Source of the DNA: Chara braunii
Lineage: Eukaryota > Streptophyta > Charophyceae > Charales > Characeae
Reading direction: 5' to 3'
Assembly: GCA_003427395.1 (NCBI GenBank)
Contig: BFEA01000023.1
Location: 1,138,428-1,163,392 of the forward strand
Length of the DNA: 24,965 bases
Shown here: positions 1 to 19,688 of the stretch, piece by piece
How positions within the stretch are numbered: the first letter of the stretch is position 1
Layout of the letters: each line of letters starts with the position of its first letter
Position numbers and translations under genes: made by a program
The notes under the pieces: model-generated
The model's database searches: none
The model's input: the letters and a program-made list of their open reading frames with translations, nothing else
Told to the model about the DNA's origin: nothing

Positions 1-50
<50 letters not shown>

Positions 51-59
51 CCTCGGCCA

Positions 60-94
<35 letters not shown>
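1..94. repeat. (CA)n microsatellites
   Basis: (AC)n occupies 1-49 and (CA)n 62-94, separated by a short unique segment. A further CA-rich patch is at 207-240. They lie directly before the hammerhead-like element at 104-153. Confidence 0.95.
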
Positions 95-95
<1 letters not shown>

Positions 96-103
96 CCTGG
101 GCT

Positions 104-153
104 ACTGTCAGGTTCAACCTCCCCATGAGTCGGTGAAAGTCCGACGAAACAGT
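104..153 (+). ncRNA. Hammerhead-ribozyme-like element, copy 1 (type III layout, mutated core)
   Basis: Helix III: ACTGT (104-108) pairs perfectly with ACAGT (149-153), including the invariant A15.1-U16.1 pair. C109 would be the residue before the cleavage site. Helix I: AGGT (110-113) pairs with ACCT (117-120) across a 3-nt loop. Helix II: GTCGG (129-133) pairs with CCGAC (141-145), followed by the invariant GAAA at 146-149. The expected CTGATGA is replaced by CCCCATGA (121-128), so U4 and G5 are lost, one base is extra and activity is unlikely. Helix I is also shorter than usual. Structure is read from the sequence; the ribozyme identity is inferred. Confidence 0.45.
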
Positions 154-286
154 CTGGCACAGTCATGCTTTTTTTGTGGATTTGCATAGAGCGAACATGA
201 TAACGCACACGCACACACACACACACACACACAAACACACATGTGAGGCTTTTCAACCAACTGTGCAAACAATGTTCGCCAGTCAG

Positions 287-885
287 TTAAATCAAATACA
301 AGAGTCCAATAGCAATTGCAATGCCATAATTACTCAATCGGATTTGCCTTAGGGAGAGAGTGACCAATGACATCAACATTGGAGAAAGATTTCCCAGATG
401 GCAAGCAAAGACGCGATTGAAGTGCACACACATCCATGCACGCAGATTAAATGAACAGAAGCGCCTGTCCCAGTACTCATTCACTCATATGCATACGCCT
501 GACAAGCATAGAAAAAGCTAGAAAGAAGGCTAAGGTTGGAAGTCGAGTTAAGAGATCAGACAACACCACAGATGCAGAGCACAGAAGGAAACACCTTTCA
601 AGCCGTGCAATGCATATCTCTGCTAGTCAAACTCTATGATCCGCCCACTAACTGCACTCAACAACGATCACTTATTCCAAAGCATGGCGATGCTCTGCCC
701 TCCAGCAAAAGGAGACCAAAAGCACATCAGAAGAAACCAACTGCTCAGCTACATACACAAGCAAGCAGCTCCACAACCACCTCGGAGTCACCGCTACCCC
801 CCCAAGACACAAAACCACATCAGAATTTCAGATGCAACAAACTGCTCAACTACTTACACATGCAAGAAGCTTGACAACCACCTCC
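287..885. other. No recognisable gene (3' flank of the GH9 gene)
   Basis: Unique-looking sequence with several short overlapping open frames on both strands. None has recognisable motifs, and their composition is not distinct from the surroundings. Confidence 0.5.
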
Positions 886-891
886 CCTCTA

Positions 892-913
892 CCCCCCCCC
901 CCCCCCCCCCTTC

Positions 914-976
<63 letters not shown>
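892..976. repeat. Poly-C tract followed by (TC)n microsatellite
   Basis: 19 consecutive C (892-910), a short TTCCC spacer, then about 30 TC units to 976. The predicted Ser/Leu or Glu/Arg repeats in overlapping frames are artefacts of the microsatellite. Confidence 0.95.
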
Positions 977-978
<2 letters not shown>

Positions 979-1396
979 AATATATATACGGGTTGATAGG
1001 GTACACTGGTACAGTATGCATAGCCATATGCATGACAGACTTTTCCAACATACAATCCATCGAATTTCTATCCAGCGCCAATCGACGGTTACAATCAGTC
1101 GTGATGAGACGGAGAAAAGGACTTGGCAAACGCTTTTGACCAATCCTGAGGAGAAGAAGCAAGAACCTGTGGCCGCTTGCGGCCCAATCAACGGAGATGG
1201 GGCACAGAATCCCTCTTATATGTCAGGATGCTTCGGAATGGACAAGGATACAATCAGCGAACACGGTGTACCCTATCTTCTTAAATTAACATTATTTGAA
1301 AAGTTAGCAGGAGAAACCACAGTGAAGGATTCATCCTGTCGCAATCATGGTAGCAAGCCAAGCTCTAAAAGCCAAACGCAAATGCAAACCAACTGA
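977..1396. other. GH9 gene 3' flank, possible 3' UTR
   Basis: About 420 bp downstream of the TAG stop. I see no clear polyadenylation signal or other gene. An overlapping plus-strand frame (1016-1396) has no recognised domain. Confidence 0.4.
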
Positions 1397-11020
<9,624 letters not shown>

Positions 11021-11160
11021 GTTTTCCAAGACGGCATGCCTTACATTTCACAGCGAGATCTTGCTAAGACTTGGGCCCTGCAAAGTCTGTTACAAAAAGC
11101 TTTTGGTCAAGCACCGCCAACTTGTAGTGCACTTTCTCGTGTTTTCAGAGTAAACACAAC
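11021..11160 (-). promoter_or_regulatory. GH9 gene upstream leader, promoter not resolved
   Basis: About 140 bp separate the start codon from repeat family D. There is an in-frame TGA and no convincing TATA box. A CTTTGCAG|GG on the minus strand (AG at 11079-11078) could be the acceptor of an intron in the 5' leader, which would put the promoter beyond the adjacent transposon. Only the position is supported. Confidence 0.25.
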
Positions 11161-11621
11161 CCGCCCAATTATGACCGCCAAATTACCAAAGCCCTTTTAC
11201 CAAAGCAACTAGGCTACAGCCAGGCCGCCCAATTATGACCGCCAAATTACCAAAGGCCTTTTACCAGAGCAACTAGAGGCTACAGCCAGGCCAATGCACA
11301 GCAACAATAGCCCGCCCAATACGACCGCCAAATTACCAAAGCAACTAGGCTGCAGCCAGGCCGCCCAGGTCAACTTGTTTGCCCGGGCCGCCCGGCCGTG
11401 CAAGGGCCAAAGAAGGTCCCAGAAAAAAAGAAAAAGGAAAAAATATCTGAAAAAAAAAGCTATGTTATGCAGAAAAATCATCCGAATAACTTTTGCCTCA
11501 GGGTCACTTCGAGATTCTTTACCAAATTAAAAATTAAAAATTAAGTTAATTCTTTTTTTTCTTTTTTTTTCTTTTTTTTGCCCAGTCGGGCAAGTGGTCC
11601 CGAGCCACTCTCGTAGCCTAG
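11161..11621. mobile_element. Family D element, copy D1, with tandemly repeated end
   Basis: Starts with about three copies of a unit of about 64 bp that begins CCGCCCAATT (11161, 11225, 11312) and carries AATTACCAAAG and CTAGGCT-CAGCCAGG. A GGGCCAAAGAAGG block follows, then A-rich runs, CTATGTTATGCAGAAAAAT, CCGAATAACTTTTGCCTC (11484-11501) and a TTCTTTACCAAATT block. The end at 11580-11621 is GGCAAGTGGTCCCGAGCCACTCTCGTAG. The same order of blocks recurs in D3 and, with a diverged interior, in D2. It sits immediately upstream of the GH9 start. Confidence 0.6.
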
Positions 11622-11900
11622 CAAAGAAATGAGAAACAAATGGAAAGAGAGAGCATGCCTTCCACATCACTATGACATCTTGCTGAGAAATGTCCATTTG
11701 GTGTGCATTTCTATTACTCTATATAAATGAGACACAAATACAAAACCTCCACCATATGCGGTGCCATATCAATTGGTCTCAATGCAAGTCAACTTCGGCA
11801 CAGACATGAACGTTGCGAACACCATCACCGTCTTCGACGAGAGGAATGTGGAGTCGTGATCTCTTCAACTAAGCTTGAAAATTGGACACAGTACAATTTT

Positions 11901-11942
11901 TTAATGAACCCCACATTCTATTCGGGGGATGAAGGACGGTAG
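11901..11942. mobile_element. Family A MITE, single arm (A5)
   Basis: The sequence ending ATTCTATTCGGGGGATGAAGG...ACGGTAG matches the right arm of A1 and A2. No left arm is found nearby, so this is a truncated copy. Its end abuts the target duplication of the SINE that follows. Confidence 0.5.
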
Positions 11943-11943
11943 A

Positions 11944-12082
11944 CTCAGTCTAGTGCTCCCGGCTTGGGCCCATTGACCCTGGCCAATTTTTGTAGGGGCC
12001 CAGTGGTAACCCGCGGCCTAGCGGCTCGCGGTACCTGGGCCTCAGTGGGGAAAAAAAAAAAAAAAAAAAAGGCTCAGTCTAG
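11944..12082 (+). mobile_element. SINE-like retroposon with poly-A tail and 10-bp target duplication
   Basis: CTCAGTCTAG occurs at 11944-11953 and again at 12073-12082, directly after a 20-A run (12051-12070). Between them is a GC-rich body of about 100 bp. GGGCCCAGTGG (about 11996-12006) matches the Pol III A box at 10 of 11 positions; the B box (about GGCTCGCGG) is weak. Direct repeats, 3' poly-A and an A box together indicate a short retroposed element. The parent RNA is not identified. Confidence 0.65.
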
Positions 12083-13225
12083 CCAAATGGATGTGACTCC
12101 CTTTCATTGTCTTGTTCTTTTCTTTCTTCCTGTTTTTAATATTCTTAGTCGTGCAAACATTATTTTCTTTGCGATAAGGAACTGCAACATCGCAATCCAC
12201 ACAGGTGGAGAGTACTTGTCAAGGAGGTAGAAAATACTAGTGCCATCAAGGACCAGTGGAGAGACTACCAGACCATCTAGACGCTCCGAAACTGCGGAAG
12301 AAAAAAAGGGCAGGGCAAGTAGGTACTGAATACCCATCAAGGAGGATTGCAAAAGTCTAGGGAAAACAGTTCCCCGTCTAGTGTAGGTTAGGTATTGGGA
12401 AAAAATTCAAAAAATACAAGAGGTGGTCCTGCAAGAACAGAACAGGTTGTGCATCGCCAAGGGGGTTAGCTCCGAATCCATATCAGTACAATTCCTGTAC
12501 TCCCACCTGATCTAAGACCAACAATTCATCTTAATGATGGTGGTCCATTAGCAACCTTTGATTGAAATGATTCACAGCGTAAGGTAGTTCATAGGAAACT
12601 CTTTGGGAGATACAGCAAGGTATTTGGCCTGCTCCTCATTCATGAATGATATCTGAAAAAAGACTAGTTCAAGATGCTGTAGATGCATTAATATAATAGA
12701 TAAAAATGGTAGCAAGGTTGCGCATCCCCCGTGCATCCTCAATGTCTTGCCAGGGGAGTAGCAACCAGAATGCTGCTCGCCAGTATGGAGAGGAGTCGCA
12801 ACACTGTCGCCATAAGGTATCAGTTACCCCATACAAGTCGCTCTTATAAACTTCCATGCTGTAAGTGGCAACTTTCACGGCTTTGCGCCTACATGGCAGA
12901 GCTCACTCTCCTGGCCTTGGGGCTATGCCATCCTTTGTGAAAAGTGATTCAACTTTTATGAAGACTGGTGCTCGATTGATCCCTCAATCCCCCTGAGACC
13001 CCTCACAGAATTCCCTGACCCATTTCCACCCCCCCCATGTGTGCTAGTCCCCACCTCCTGGTTCGGAATAGGGGATAACATGCGGGTCGAATAGGACAGA
13101 AAACACAGCTGGTTCATGCCACCATACTGTTAATAGTACCAATCCTTAACTGTTCTATCTGGCGCCCTGTTAGTAAGGGTGAAGAGGTACAGGTGGCAAT
13201 GGAAGTTCCAAAAGCTCAGAGATCA
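12083..13225. other. Intergenic sequence, nothing recognised
   Basis: Both strands carry only short frames, for example a 69-codon minus-strand frame at 12669-12878, with no family motif. No long repeat internal to the window was seen here. Confidence 0.5.
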
Positions 13226-13290
13226 ATGGTCATCATCATCATCATTTTTCATTATCATTTACATCATCACTATCATCATCATTATCAGTA
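13226..13290. repeat. (ATC)n-rich imperfect microsatellite
   Basis: Imperfect CATCAT/TTATCA repeats run from about 13229 to 13287. An AAG run follows at about 13511-13528. Confidence 0.8.
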
Positions 13291-13528
13291 GTTGTGAATG
13301 TGGGACGCTGGGCCCGGTTCCCAGCATGTGCTGTACTATTATCTTTCCATTGTAATTCGAGGGACACTGGACCCGTTTTCCAGCAGGTGCAGCTCCCCAC
13401 CAATAGACTGGAGCCCCCGGTGTCTCAGGTAGGAGTGTATGCTCTTATCATCACTCCTATCTGATGTCACGGGACTTTCCTTAAAAAGAAATAATAATTA
13501 AAAAATGAAAAAGAAGAAGAAGAAGAAG

Positions 13529-13620
13529 ATATCCACTAGGAATTCTTGAACCACCGGTACCCCGCCCCACCATTGGCACATTATCCGCTAGGAATTCCGG
13601 AACCACCGGTGCTCCCCCCA
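13529..13620. repeat. Imperfect 56-bp direct repeat
   Basis: ATCC-x-CTAGGAATTC followed by GAACCACCGGT occurs at about 13531 and again about 56 bp later (13586-13611). The second copy ends before a complete unit. No coding or RNA signal is attached. Confidence 0.6.
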
Positions 13621-15136
13621 GTATATGCAGTGCCATGCCGATTAACATGGGAACGCACTCAGATTTGGGCTTACTGCGAGTGGACTGCCCAAGTGTCTCT
13701 ACTTCAGCGATTTTTCTCTCCCATTTCCTTTAACAAACTAATTTCCAAAAACAAAGCATGGGTGTAGGGTAGGTATGTGCTGCTGCATAATGGAAACATA
13801 ATTGAAAATTTAAGAAAAAAACATAAGACGGTCAAAAAAAGTTCCGGTGCAAATGCATTGTGTATGGCAGCCACCACAAACCCCGAGCCCCGAACCCCAA
13901 CCCTCACGACGGTCCGGTAGTGCAGGGGTGGGCACAATGAAGGTCTGAGAAAAGTAGGCTCGGAGAGTCGGAAGTACTTGTGGTTTAAAACTGCACTCAA
14001 CACTCAGCACTGCACAGACGAAGAAAAGGCGCTCTAAGTTGAGGAAAAGGTTTGGGACTGCGCTGTGGCCGCCCTGCACAGGAAAAGGTACCACTCCTCC
14101 GGGTCCTTGCTTCTACTCGAGACATACTCACACTAGGACTTGCCCAAACGACCAGGTTCCTAATTTTCAACGTGAGGCTCGTAATTTACAACGTGAGCCT
14201 TCTAGGCCTCACCAGCCCTGAGGACGGCCTCAGAAACACCGAGGCAGGTCTTCAGTGAAGACCTCAATCAGGTATCAACCCAGCAGCCCCTCCATTGGAC
14301 CCAACAGCCCCTCCATTGGGCCCAGAAGCCCCTCCATTGGGTTCCGACGGAGCAGTTGCCTGGGCCTGGAATCTGCCCGGGAGGAAGTGCCTACCAGAGG
14401 GCCCAGAGCCCAGCTGCACAAGTGAGCAAAAGAAGCAAGGCCGGGGCATAGGGACATTGGACAGCGGGCAGTATCAGCTGGCAGCACGCTCCCGCACAGA
14501 TGGGCAGCCTTGTGGTGGCTGCGCCGTGCAGGCGATAACGTGGTGAGCGGTCAGAGTTAGTCATGAAGGCAGAAAGTGGATATAGCCAAGTGCCGGCACA
14601 TTGAAGAGCAGTGTTGTGGTGACTTCTTGAACGTGCACTTCCATTAACGGGTTGGCGAGTGCGGTGAAGGGGAGAAGGTGGCGAGTGGTCGGAGTTGCTC
14701 AGGGACAGACAGCAGCACTGTGGACTCACAGATACTCACCTGGTTTATGGCCAAGGAGCACCTATGTGATCGGACTCTTCAGCGGCATCTGCGGGAGGAG
14801 AGTGGACAGAAAGTGAGAGGCAGTAGGCTGGCATGAACAGGCCAGTGAAGGAAAGTAGTCTAGGCGGACACATCATAGATAAGGCTTCTACCTGCTTTCG
14901 TATTGATTGTTGGAGGTGCGAAGAACGCTTCCATTGTGGATAGACTTAATGTGTTCCATGTGTTCTTAAATCGGTGTGCTCTCAGATTTGTCATTTGCTT
15001 TCAACTCATCTTACTCGTGGTTGGTCTTCAACGAGCTCTTGCATCTCCATTTTTTTGTGTACTCACATGTGATCTGCATTTCAGTATCGGAGCAGGTTCT
15101 CTGACACTCACCATCTAAGATGGCGAATTAGGTCTT
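13621..15136. other. Intergenic, repeat fragments only
   Basis: At 13971-13991 there is a GAAGTACT-GTGGTTTAAAA fragment of family B. At 14126-14142 CATACTCACACTAGGAC resembles the end of element G. At 14217-14260 there are small inverted repeats (CTGAGG/CCTCAG and AGGTCTTC/GAAGACCT). A 21-bp minisatellite is annotated separately. No gene is recognised. Confidence 0.5.
14283..14345. repeat. 21-bp minisatellite, 3 units
   Basis: The core AGCCCCTCCATTGG recurs at an exact 21-bp period (CCATTGG at 14292, 14313, 14334). Because 21 is a multiple of three, the overlapping frames show a 7-residue repeat, but there is no other sign of coding. Confidence 0.85.
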
Positions 15137-15140
15137 GTGG

Positions 15141-15210
15141 TGCTTGCAGGTGCTTGCAGGTGCTTGCAGGTGCTTGCAGGTGCTTGCAGGTGCTTGCAGG
15201 TGCTTGCAGG
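15141..15210. repeat. 10-bp minisatellite TGCTTGCAGG, 7 perfect units
   Basis: Seven identical copies of TGCTTGCAGG occupy 15141-15210, followed by CAG and then the B1 element at 15219. Perfect identity suggests a recent expansion. Confidence 0.95.
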
Positions 15211-15218
15211 CAGTGCAT

Positions 15219-15374
15219 TAAACCACCAGTACTTGGCCCAGCTATCGACCGCGGAAAAAAATCGAGTAGAAATGTTTCTAGTTGGATGAATTTGGGCACT
15301 CCTGTAGTGGCCCGTACGTTTCCTAAAATCGTGGTGCGTTAACGGCCACGACTTTAGGAAGTACTGGTGGTTTA
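15219..15374. mobile_element. Family B MITE, copy B1
   Basis: Ends TAAACCACCAGTACTT and, inverted, AAGTACTGGTGGTTTA. The interior matches B2 in inverse orientation over nearly its full length, including CCCAGCTATCG, GGATGAATTTGGG and TTTCCTAAAATCGTGGTGCG. It has one extra segment of about 17 bp relative to B2. It sits just beyond the 10-bp minisatellite. No clear target duplication is seen. Confidence 0.7.
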
Positions 15375-16740
15375 ACTTTATCGCCCGCTGGGTCGAACGC
15401 AGATGGGCAGAAGTTCCGTGCAATATGTTACCAATGACGTCAGAGTATATTGGTGTCTGTCCATGCTCGAGGAGGTACTGGCATTGTATTGTTGGTGGGT
15501 CCTTTGCATTGATCGGTCATTAACGGAGCATCATAAACAATTGATGAGATAGTTTGTGGTTGAGGCATTATCAAGTATCCGTAACCTTACCTGCCCTCCA
15601 TAATATTCTTCTTACCCTGAGGAAGAGTGTTTTACTTAAATCTCTTCTCATTGTGAGCTGTGAATGTGCACAACCTAAGGACTCAACCTTCTTTTGGCGA
15701 ATCTGGTGTGGGGCGGTGGTGTATGAAACGTGCCCAGCGGACGGCGTGAAGCACATGATGTGGAAGTACGAATCTGTTTGGCCAAACAATGAAGTCCACA
15801 CTAAGCTTCAGCAGGCACCATAGGTACTTCCAGTCGGGTGGCCCATCGTTCTGTTGCGGCATTAAATACTTCCCTTTCCTTTTCTTTTTCTTAACCAATC
15901 AATTCATATTAAGATATCGAAACGACGCTAGGGGCCTCACAATTCTACCCGGAATTATCCCGGCAGCCTTAGTCAGTTTCGCTTATAGAAAACCCAGAAA
16001 GGACAATACCTCCGTGCTAACCTAAAAAAGACTCATGCTGAAAAACAAAGTGCAAACATATTAGGGTCCTACTTGTAGCTAGATTAAGACGAACCGGACG
16101 ACCACTCTCATAAGGACCCAACTGGTCGGGACCTAAAGCGGTCCCTGAATTGGGAGTTCTAACACAAAAGATGCGATACTGTAGCCAAACCCAGTGACAA
16201 GGTGAGGCATCACCTGCTCAAAGTACTATTCCCCCTAAGTATCCTACCCCTTCCTCTACTTATCTGGCACCCGGCCCACTGCCGGGTCAGACTTGAGCCA
16301 ACGGGACAGGACCCGTTTTCCAGTATCCAGAGAGACTGCAGCCAGGCTGTTCTTCTTGGCCAAGAGCGGAAGAACCATAACCTTGCCTTATATCCTTCAG
16401 GTTCTGGTTTGCTGAGTACTTTCCACCTCCAGTCTACAACTATCATCTCGCGCAAGGTGGATCTTTCATGCCCCGCTTCAAAGCCGCGTGAGGGAAGTCA
16501 TTCGAAGAGCGACATAAAATAATTATTGTGGAAGCGGTCCTGTTGTGACTCTTAAATAAATCATTCCTGATGTGGTTTCAAGGGAAAGTTGTCCTGTTGC
16601 AATTATAAATAATTCCCAATCGGGTTGGCAACCTGCTGCTTCGTCTGTGCATTGGGCGGGTCCATTCCTTGTAAATAACGCTCTCTGGGACAATGACAAC
16701 CGTCAACTAAGGGGGTGAGAGGGAAATGAGAGAAGGCATA
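15375..16740. other. Intergenic, nothing recognised
   Basis: Short frames only; the longest, 16202-16522 on the plus strand (106 codons), has no motif that I know. GGACCCGTTTTCCAG at about 16310 also occurs at about 13370, a short shared repeat. Confidence 0.45.
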
Positions 16741-16756
16741 GACAACAGGTAGGTTC

Positions 16757-17236
16757 CAACCTGTATTACCAACTGGGTCACCTTGGCTGCGTGGGTGGCC
16801 CAGCCAGGCAAGGGCCAAGGAAGCTCACATTGAAATTCTTTGTCAAATTAAAATTAAACATTAGGGACAACTACGTTGACGTCACCTTCAAATTTCTAAG
16901 GCGCGAAAGGAACACACGCCCACAAAGAAAACACCTGCCGAGTTCAAAAACGCAATGGAAGTGCCACGGCCGTGGTGTCAGGCGCGGTGTCATAACTTCA
17001 GGGGTCGGCCACGGAGTACGGGGAAAGAAAAGGAAAAAAAAAAAAAAAAAGAAGAAGGCCCAACGGATCCTTTTCTATCGAATTGCATTTTCGAACTCGG
17101 CGGCTATTTTCTTGGCAGGCGCGCGTTTTTTTGCCCTCACAAACTCAAAACCTGCCACATCCGTAACTTTTCTAAAAATCATTCTTTTTTTTGGTCCCAC
17201 CCAGGCAAGTGGTCCCGGCCACTCTGGTAACCTAGG
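16757..17236. mobile_element. Family D element, copy D2
   Basis: Left end TTACCAACTGGGTCACCTTGG, then GCCAGGCAAGGGCCAAGGAAG and TTGAAATTCTTTGTCAAATT. The right end, GGCAAGTGGTCCCGGCCACTCTGGTAACC (17202-17232), is shared with D1 and D3. Inverted, the right end reads GTTACCAGAGTGGCC, an imperfect terminal inverted repeat of the left. A 17-A run lies inside at about 17034-17050. The interior differs from D1 and D3. Confidence 0.55.
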
Positions 17237-17309
17237 TTCTGACAGTATACACGCTTGCCCAGGGTGTCAATTTCTGCCTGTCATATATTTTCTCGCGTCA
17301 AGCACAGAC

Positions 17310-17418
17310 TACCTTCTTCCCCCGAATACAACGTACGGTCATTATAGCTGGATTTGAGGCATCTTTCAGTCTAGATACAGCTAGAATGAACGTACGATGT
17401 ATTCGGGGGAAGAAGGTA
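17310..17418. mobile_element. Hairpin MITE, family A, copy A2
   Basis: TACCTTCTTCCCCCGAATAC begins the left arm (17310-17350). The inverted right arm matches 38 of 41 positions. The loop carries CTTTCAGTCTAGATACAGC, the reverse complement of the A1 loop with a few changes, so A1 and A2 are the same family in opposite orientation. Confidence 0.8.
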
Positions 17419-17975
17419 CTAAGTAAGCTATCCAAGACTGACTACTACTCTTAATTGGCTTGTATAGAACTGATTAGAAGCGCAAATCGTAGCTGCCAGG
17501 GATCTGGACATAATTATTGTACCACATCCCCTTTTTTTCTACTCTGCCTGAATCAACGTTGTTATTGGGCCTCGCTCCACTACTCTCGGCGTGCACAAAA
17601 GACAAAAATCATGGTGGTGCATCTTTCCATATTCTAGAGGAAGATTCACTCCCATTTTGCACATTTCAAGAGTAGTGGAGCGAGGCCCATTATACACCCA
17701 ATCGACTGCTAACTGGTAGAAGTCCGTCCTGAACTATCCTTTCTCTAGTTTGCAGTATACTCTGTCGGTCATGAGAAATCATATGTGCCCTAAAACAAGA
17801 TCACACCTGGTAAGTTTCTCAAGTATAGAGAACTGGGAGGCTGAACGGCAGGCACCAAGGCGAGAGGCAAGCGATCAAAGAAGAGCAATGCAGCGCGGAG
17901 GTTCGTCCACACATGGCTCATCGCAGGGCCAAGGAACACAAACTCCCACGAGTCAAGCTCAAACTCAAGAACAAG
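17419..17975. other. Intergenic, nothing recognised
   Basis: CCTCGCTCCACTACTCT (about 17570) and its inverse, AGAGTAGTGGAGCGAGG (about 17670), form a 17-bp inverted repeat about 80 bp apart, possibly a further small element. A plus-strand frame at 17750-17992 becomes Gln/Ser/Thr-rich at its end but has no recognised domain. Confidence 0.45.
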
Positions 17976-18136
17976 CTACCATCGTCCCCTGAACATGACG
18001 CATGTGTTGTAAACGAATACAAGGCATAGGTTGCTTTCCATTCGAATACAACGCATATGCGTTCTATTTGAATCATCACTTCTTTTTGAAAACTCGAATA
18101 CAACACATATGCATTATGTTCGGGGGAATACGGTAG
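17976..18136. mobile_element. Hairpin MITE, family A, copy A3 (long variant)
   Basis: The left arm, CTACC-TCGTCCCCTGAACATGACGCATGTGTTGTA, is mirrored by the right arm ending TTCGGGGGAATACGGTAG. The interior adds repeats of CGAATACAA-GCATATGCGTT. It has the same CTACC ends as A1 and A2 but is about 50 bp longer because of the internal repetition. Confidence 0.65.
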
Positions 18137-19064
18137 TCAGCTTGTTATAGAGGTGTCCAATGTCTTCCATGCCGAAAGAATACAGAGGACAAGCTTCGAG
18201 ATTTAGAAAACAGCAAGGAGAGAGAACCATTATACCGAAAAGCCTTAGTAGAGGGAGGGGAGCCAAACAAAGACCCTTTGAGGAGTTTCAATGAGAGCTG
18301 CAGTGTCCATGAGTGTTCCCCAAGAATGTATTGGGCCTCCATGAGGCGACACTTGTGATACATTCGTGGGAGGCAAAATAGACTCCATCCCGGATTCCAC
18401 GGACAGGTTGGCAACCCTTGAGGGGTATGCTGCCAACGCAGATGGGGAAACCTCTCCCATCCAACATTTTATTATCACCACAATGTCCCTACGGCCTCCA
18501 GCGCCAGTACCACAAGTCTACGGCCCAACTATAACGTCCCAGTCATCCCTCTCTTTGGAATAAAACCCTAGACTGGCAGTTTAGCTATGAGTCAAACCTA
18601 GCTCCTTGTACAGACTTCTGCACCTCAAGCAATGTGCAACTGCAGGGCTGTCTGCTCCTAGTAAGTCAACCAACTCAGCTCAATGGTTTAACCTGTTGTC
18701 TTCACTAGCAACAAAAAGGAGGAGAAAGAGGAGAACTTTTTAGATAATTGGCTGACGGAGTACGTACGATCATAAGGATGAAAGATACACACAGTAGAGA
18801 GGCAGGTTATAGTCGCAACATCATTCTTGCAAGCATCAGGAGCAAGCTGGCTAACAGGTACATTAGTGAAGGAGATGCATGTCAGGGATGAGCCTCTATT
18901 GGCTGAGAAAAACATATTAGAAGAGTTCATCGCAATGGTCACAGACCGCGTTCAGGATAGGAAGCAGACACAAAAGGCCACAGGTGATGACATATTGCAA
19001 GCGATGCAGAGCCCCTCTGGAACCACGAAGAATGTGCCAAAACTACGGGTGAGAGATTGAATTG
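18137..19064. other. Intergenic with one unassigned open frame
   Basis: The plus-strand frame at 18827-19060 (77 codons, ...EEFIAMVTDRVQDRKQTQ...) has a balanced, protein-like composition but matches no family I know and shows no supporting splice context. Otherwise nothing is seen. Confidence 0.35.
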
Positions 19065-19222
19065 TGTGCATGGCATCAGAGCGGTGTATAAACCACCACT
19101 ACCGCAGAATGTATTCCGTCAAACAGACTTGAACCTAAAAAAATGTGCATGGCATGAGAGGCTGTATAAACCACCACTATGACTGAACGTATTTCGTCAA
19201 ACAGACTTGGAACCCTAAAATA
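19065..19222. repeat. 79-bp tandem direct repeat, 2 units
   Basis: TGTGCATGGCAT starts units at 19065 and 19144. Each continues with TGTATAAACCACCACTA and CGTCAAACAGACTTG-AACC. ATAAACCACCA resembles the family B end, so the unit may be a duplicated transposon end. Confidence 0.8.
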
Positions 19223-19433
19223 CTACAAATTCTGGCCTGCCCCAACCCTGAAATGTCAGGCCGACCCGGGCACCAGCGATTCATATCAGCATCTATGCAT
19301 TTTGTTTGGCACAAACATTTTTCGTGGGCAATTCTTTCGTTTTCAGTTTCTGTTGAAAAAACTCTCTGATATGGCAGAACCTACCCTAGGTCCAGATTTT
19401 CTCCGGATTTTTTCGTCAACGGAAATGGAAATT

Positions 19434-19571
19434 TAAACCACCAGTACTTCCTAGAGTCCTGCCCGTTAACGCACCACGATTTTAGGAAACGTACCCAAAT
19501 TCATCCGACTAGGAACCTCTCTACTCTTTTTTCTTCCGTGGCCGATAGCTGGGCGAAGTACTGGTGGTTTA
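19434..19571. mobile_element. Family B MITE, copy B2, with AAATT target duplication
   Basis: TAAACCACCAGTACTTCCTA at the left is mirrored by GAAGTACTGGTGGTTTA at the right. AAATT flanks both sides (19429-19433 and 19572-19576). The interior is the inverse of B1. Confidence 0.75.
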
Positions 19572-19688
19572 AAATTGCAAAAGTTACGGTGACCCCCCTT
19601 GCCTCCGGTAGGCCAAGCCTTTCATAATGCAACCTGTAAATGGCTGCAAGCTCCGAAAAGTGGAGAGGAGGGGGGAGGGAGGGGGTTC

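Noticed and set aside
1-94. Telomeric or subtelomeric sequence
   Set aside because: Plain CA dinucleotide repeats; no TTTAGGG-type units.
846-1191. Glu/Arg-rich frames over the TC tract
   Set aside because: Microsatellite artefact.
14217-14240. CTGAGGA...GAAA, fitting CUGANGA...GAAA of a hammerhead
   Set aside because: The intervening bases cannot form helix II; instead they make a simple CTGAGG/CCTCAG hairpin.
15137-15215. CRISPR-like array
   Set aside because: The 10-bp units are contiguous with no spacers, and the genome is eukaryotic.
18827-19060. Candidate small protein (77 codons)
   Set aside because: No family match, no transcript evidence and a repeat-rich setting; mentioned only as an unassigned frame.
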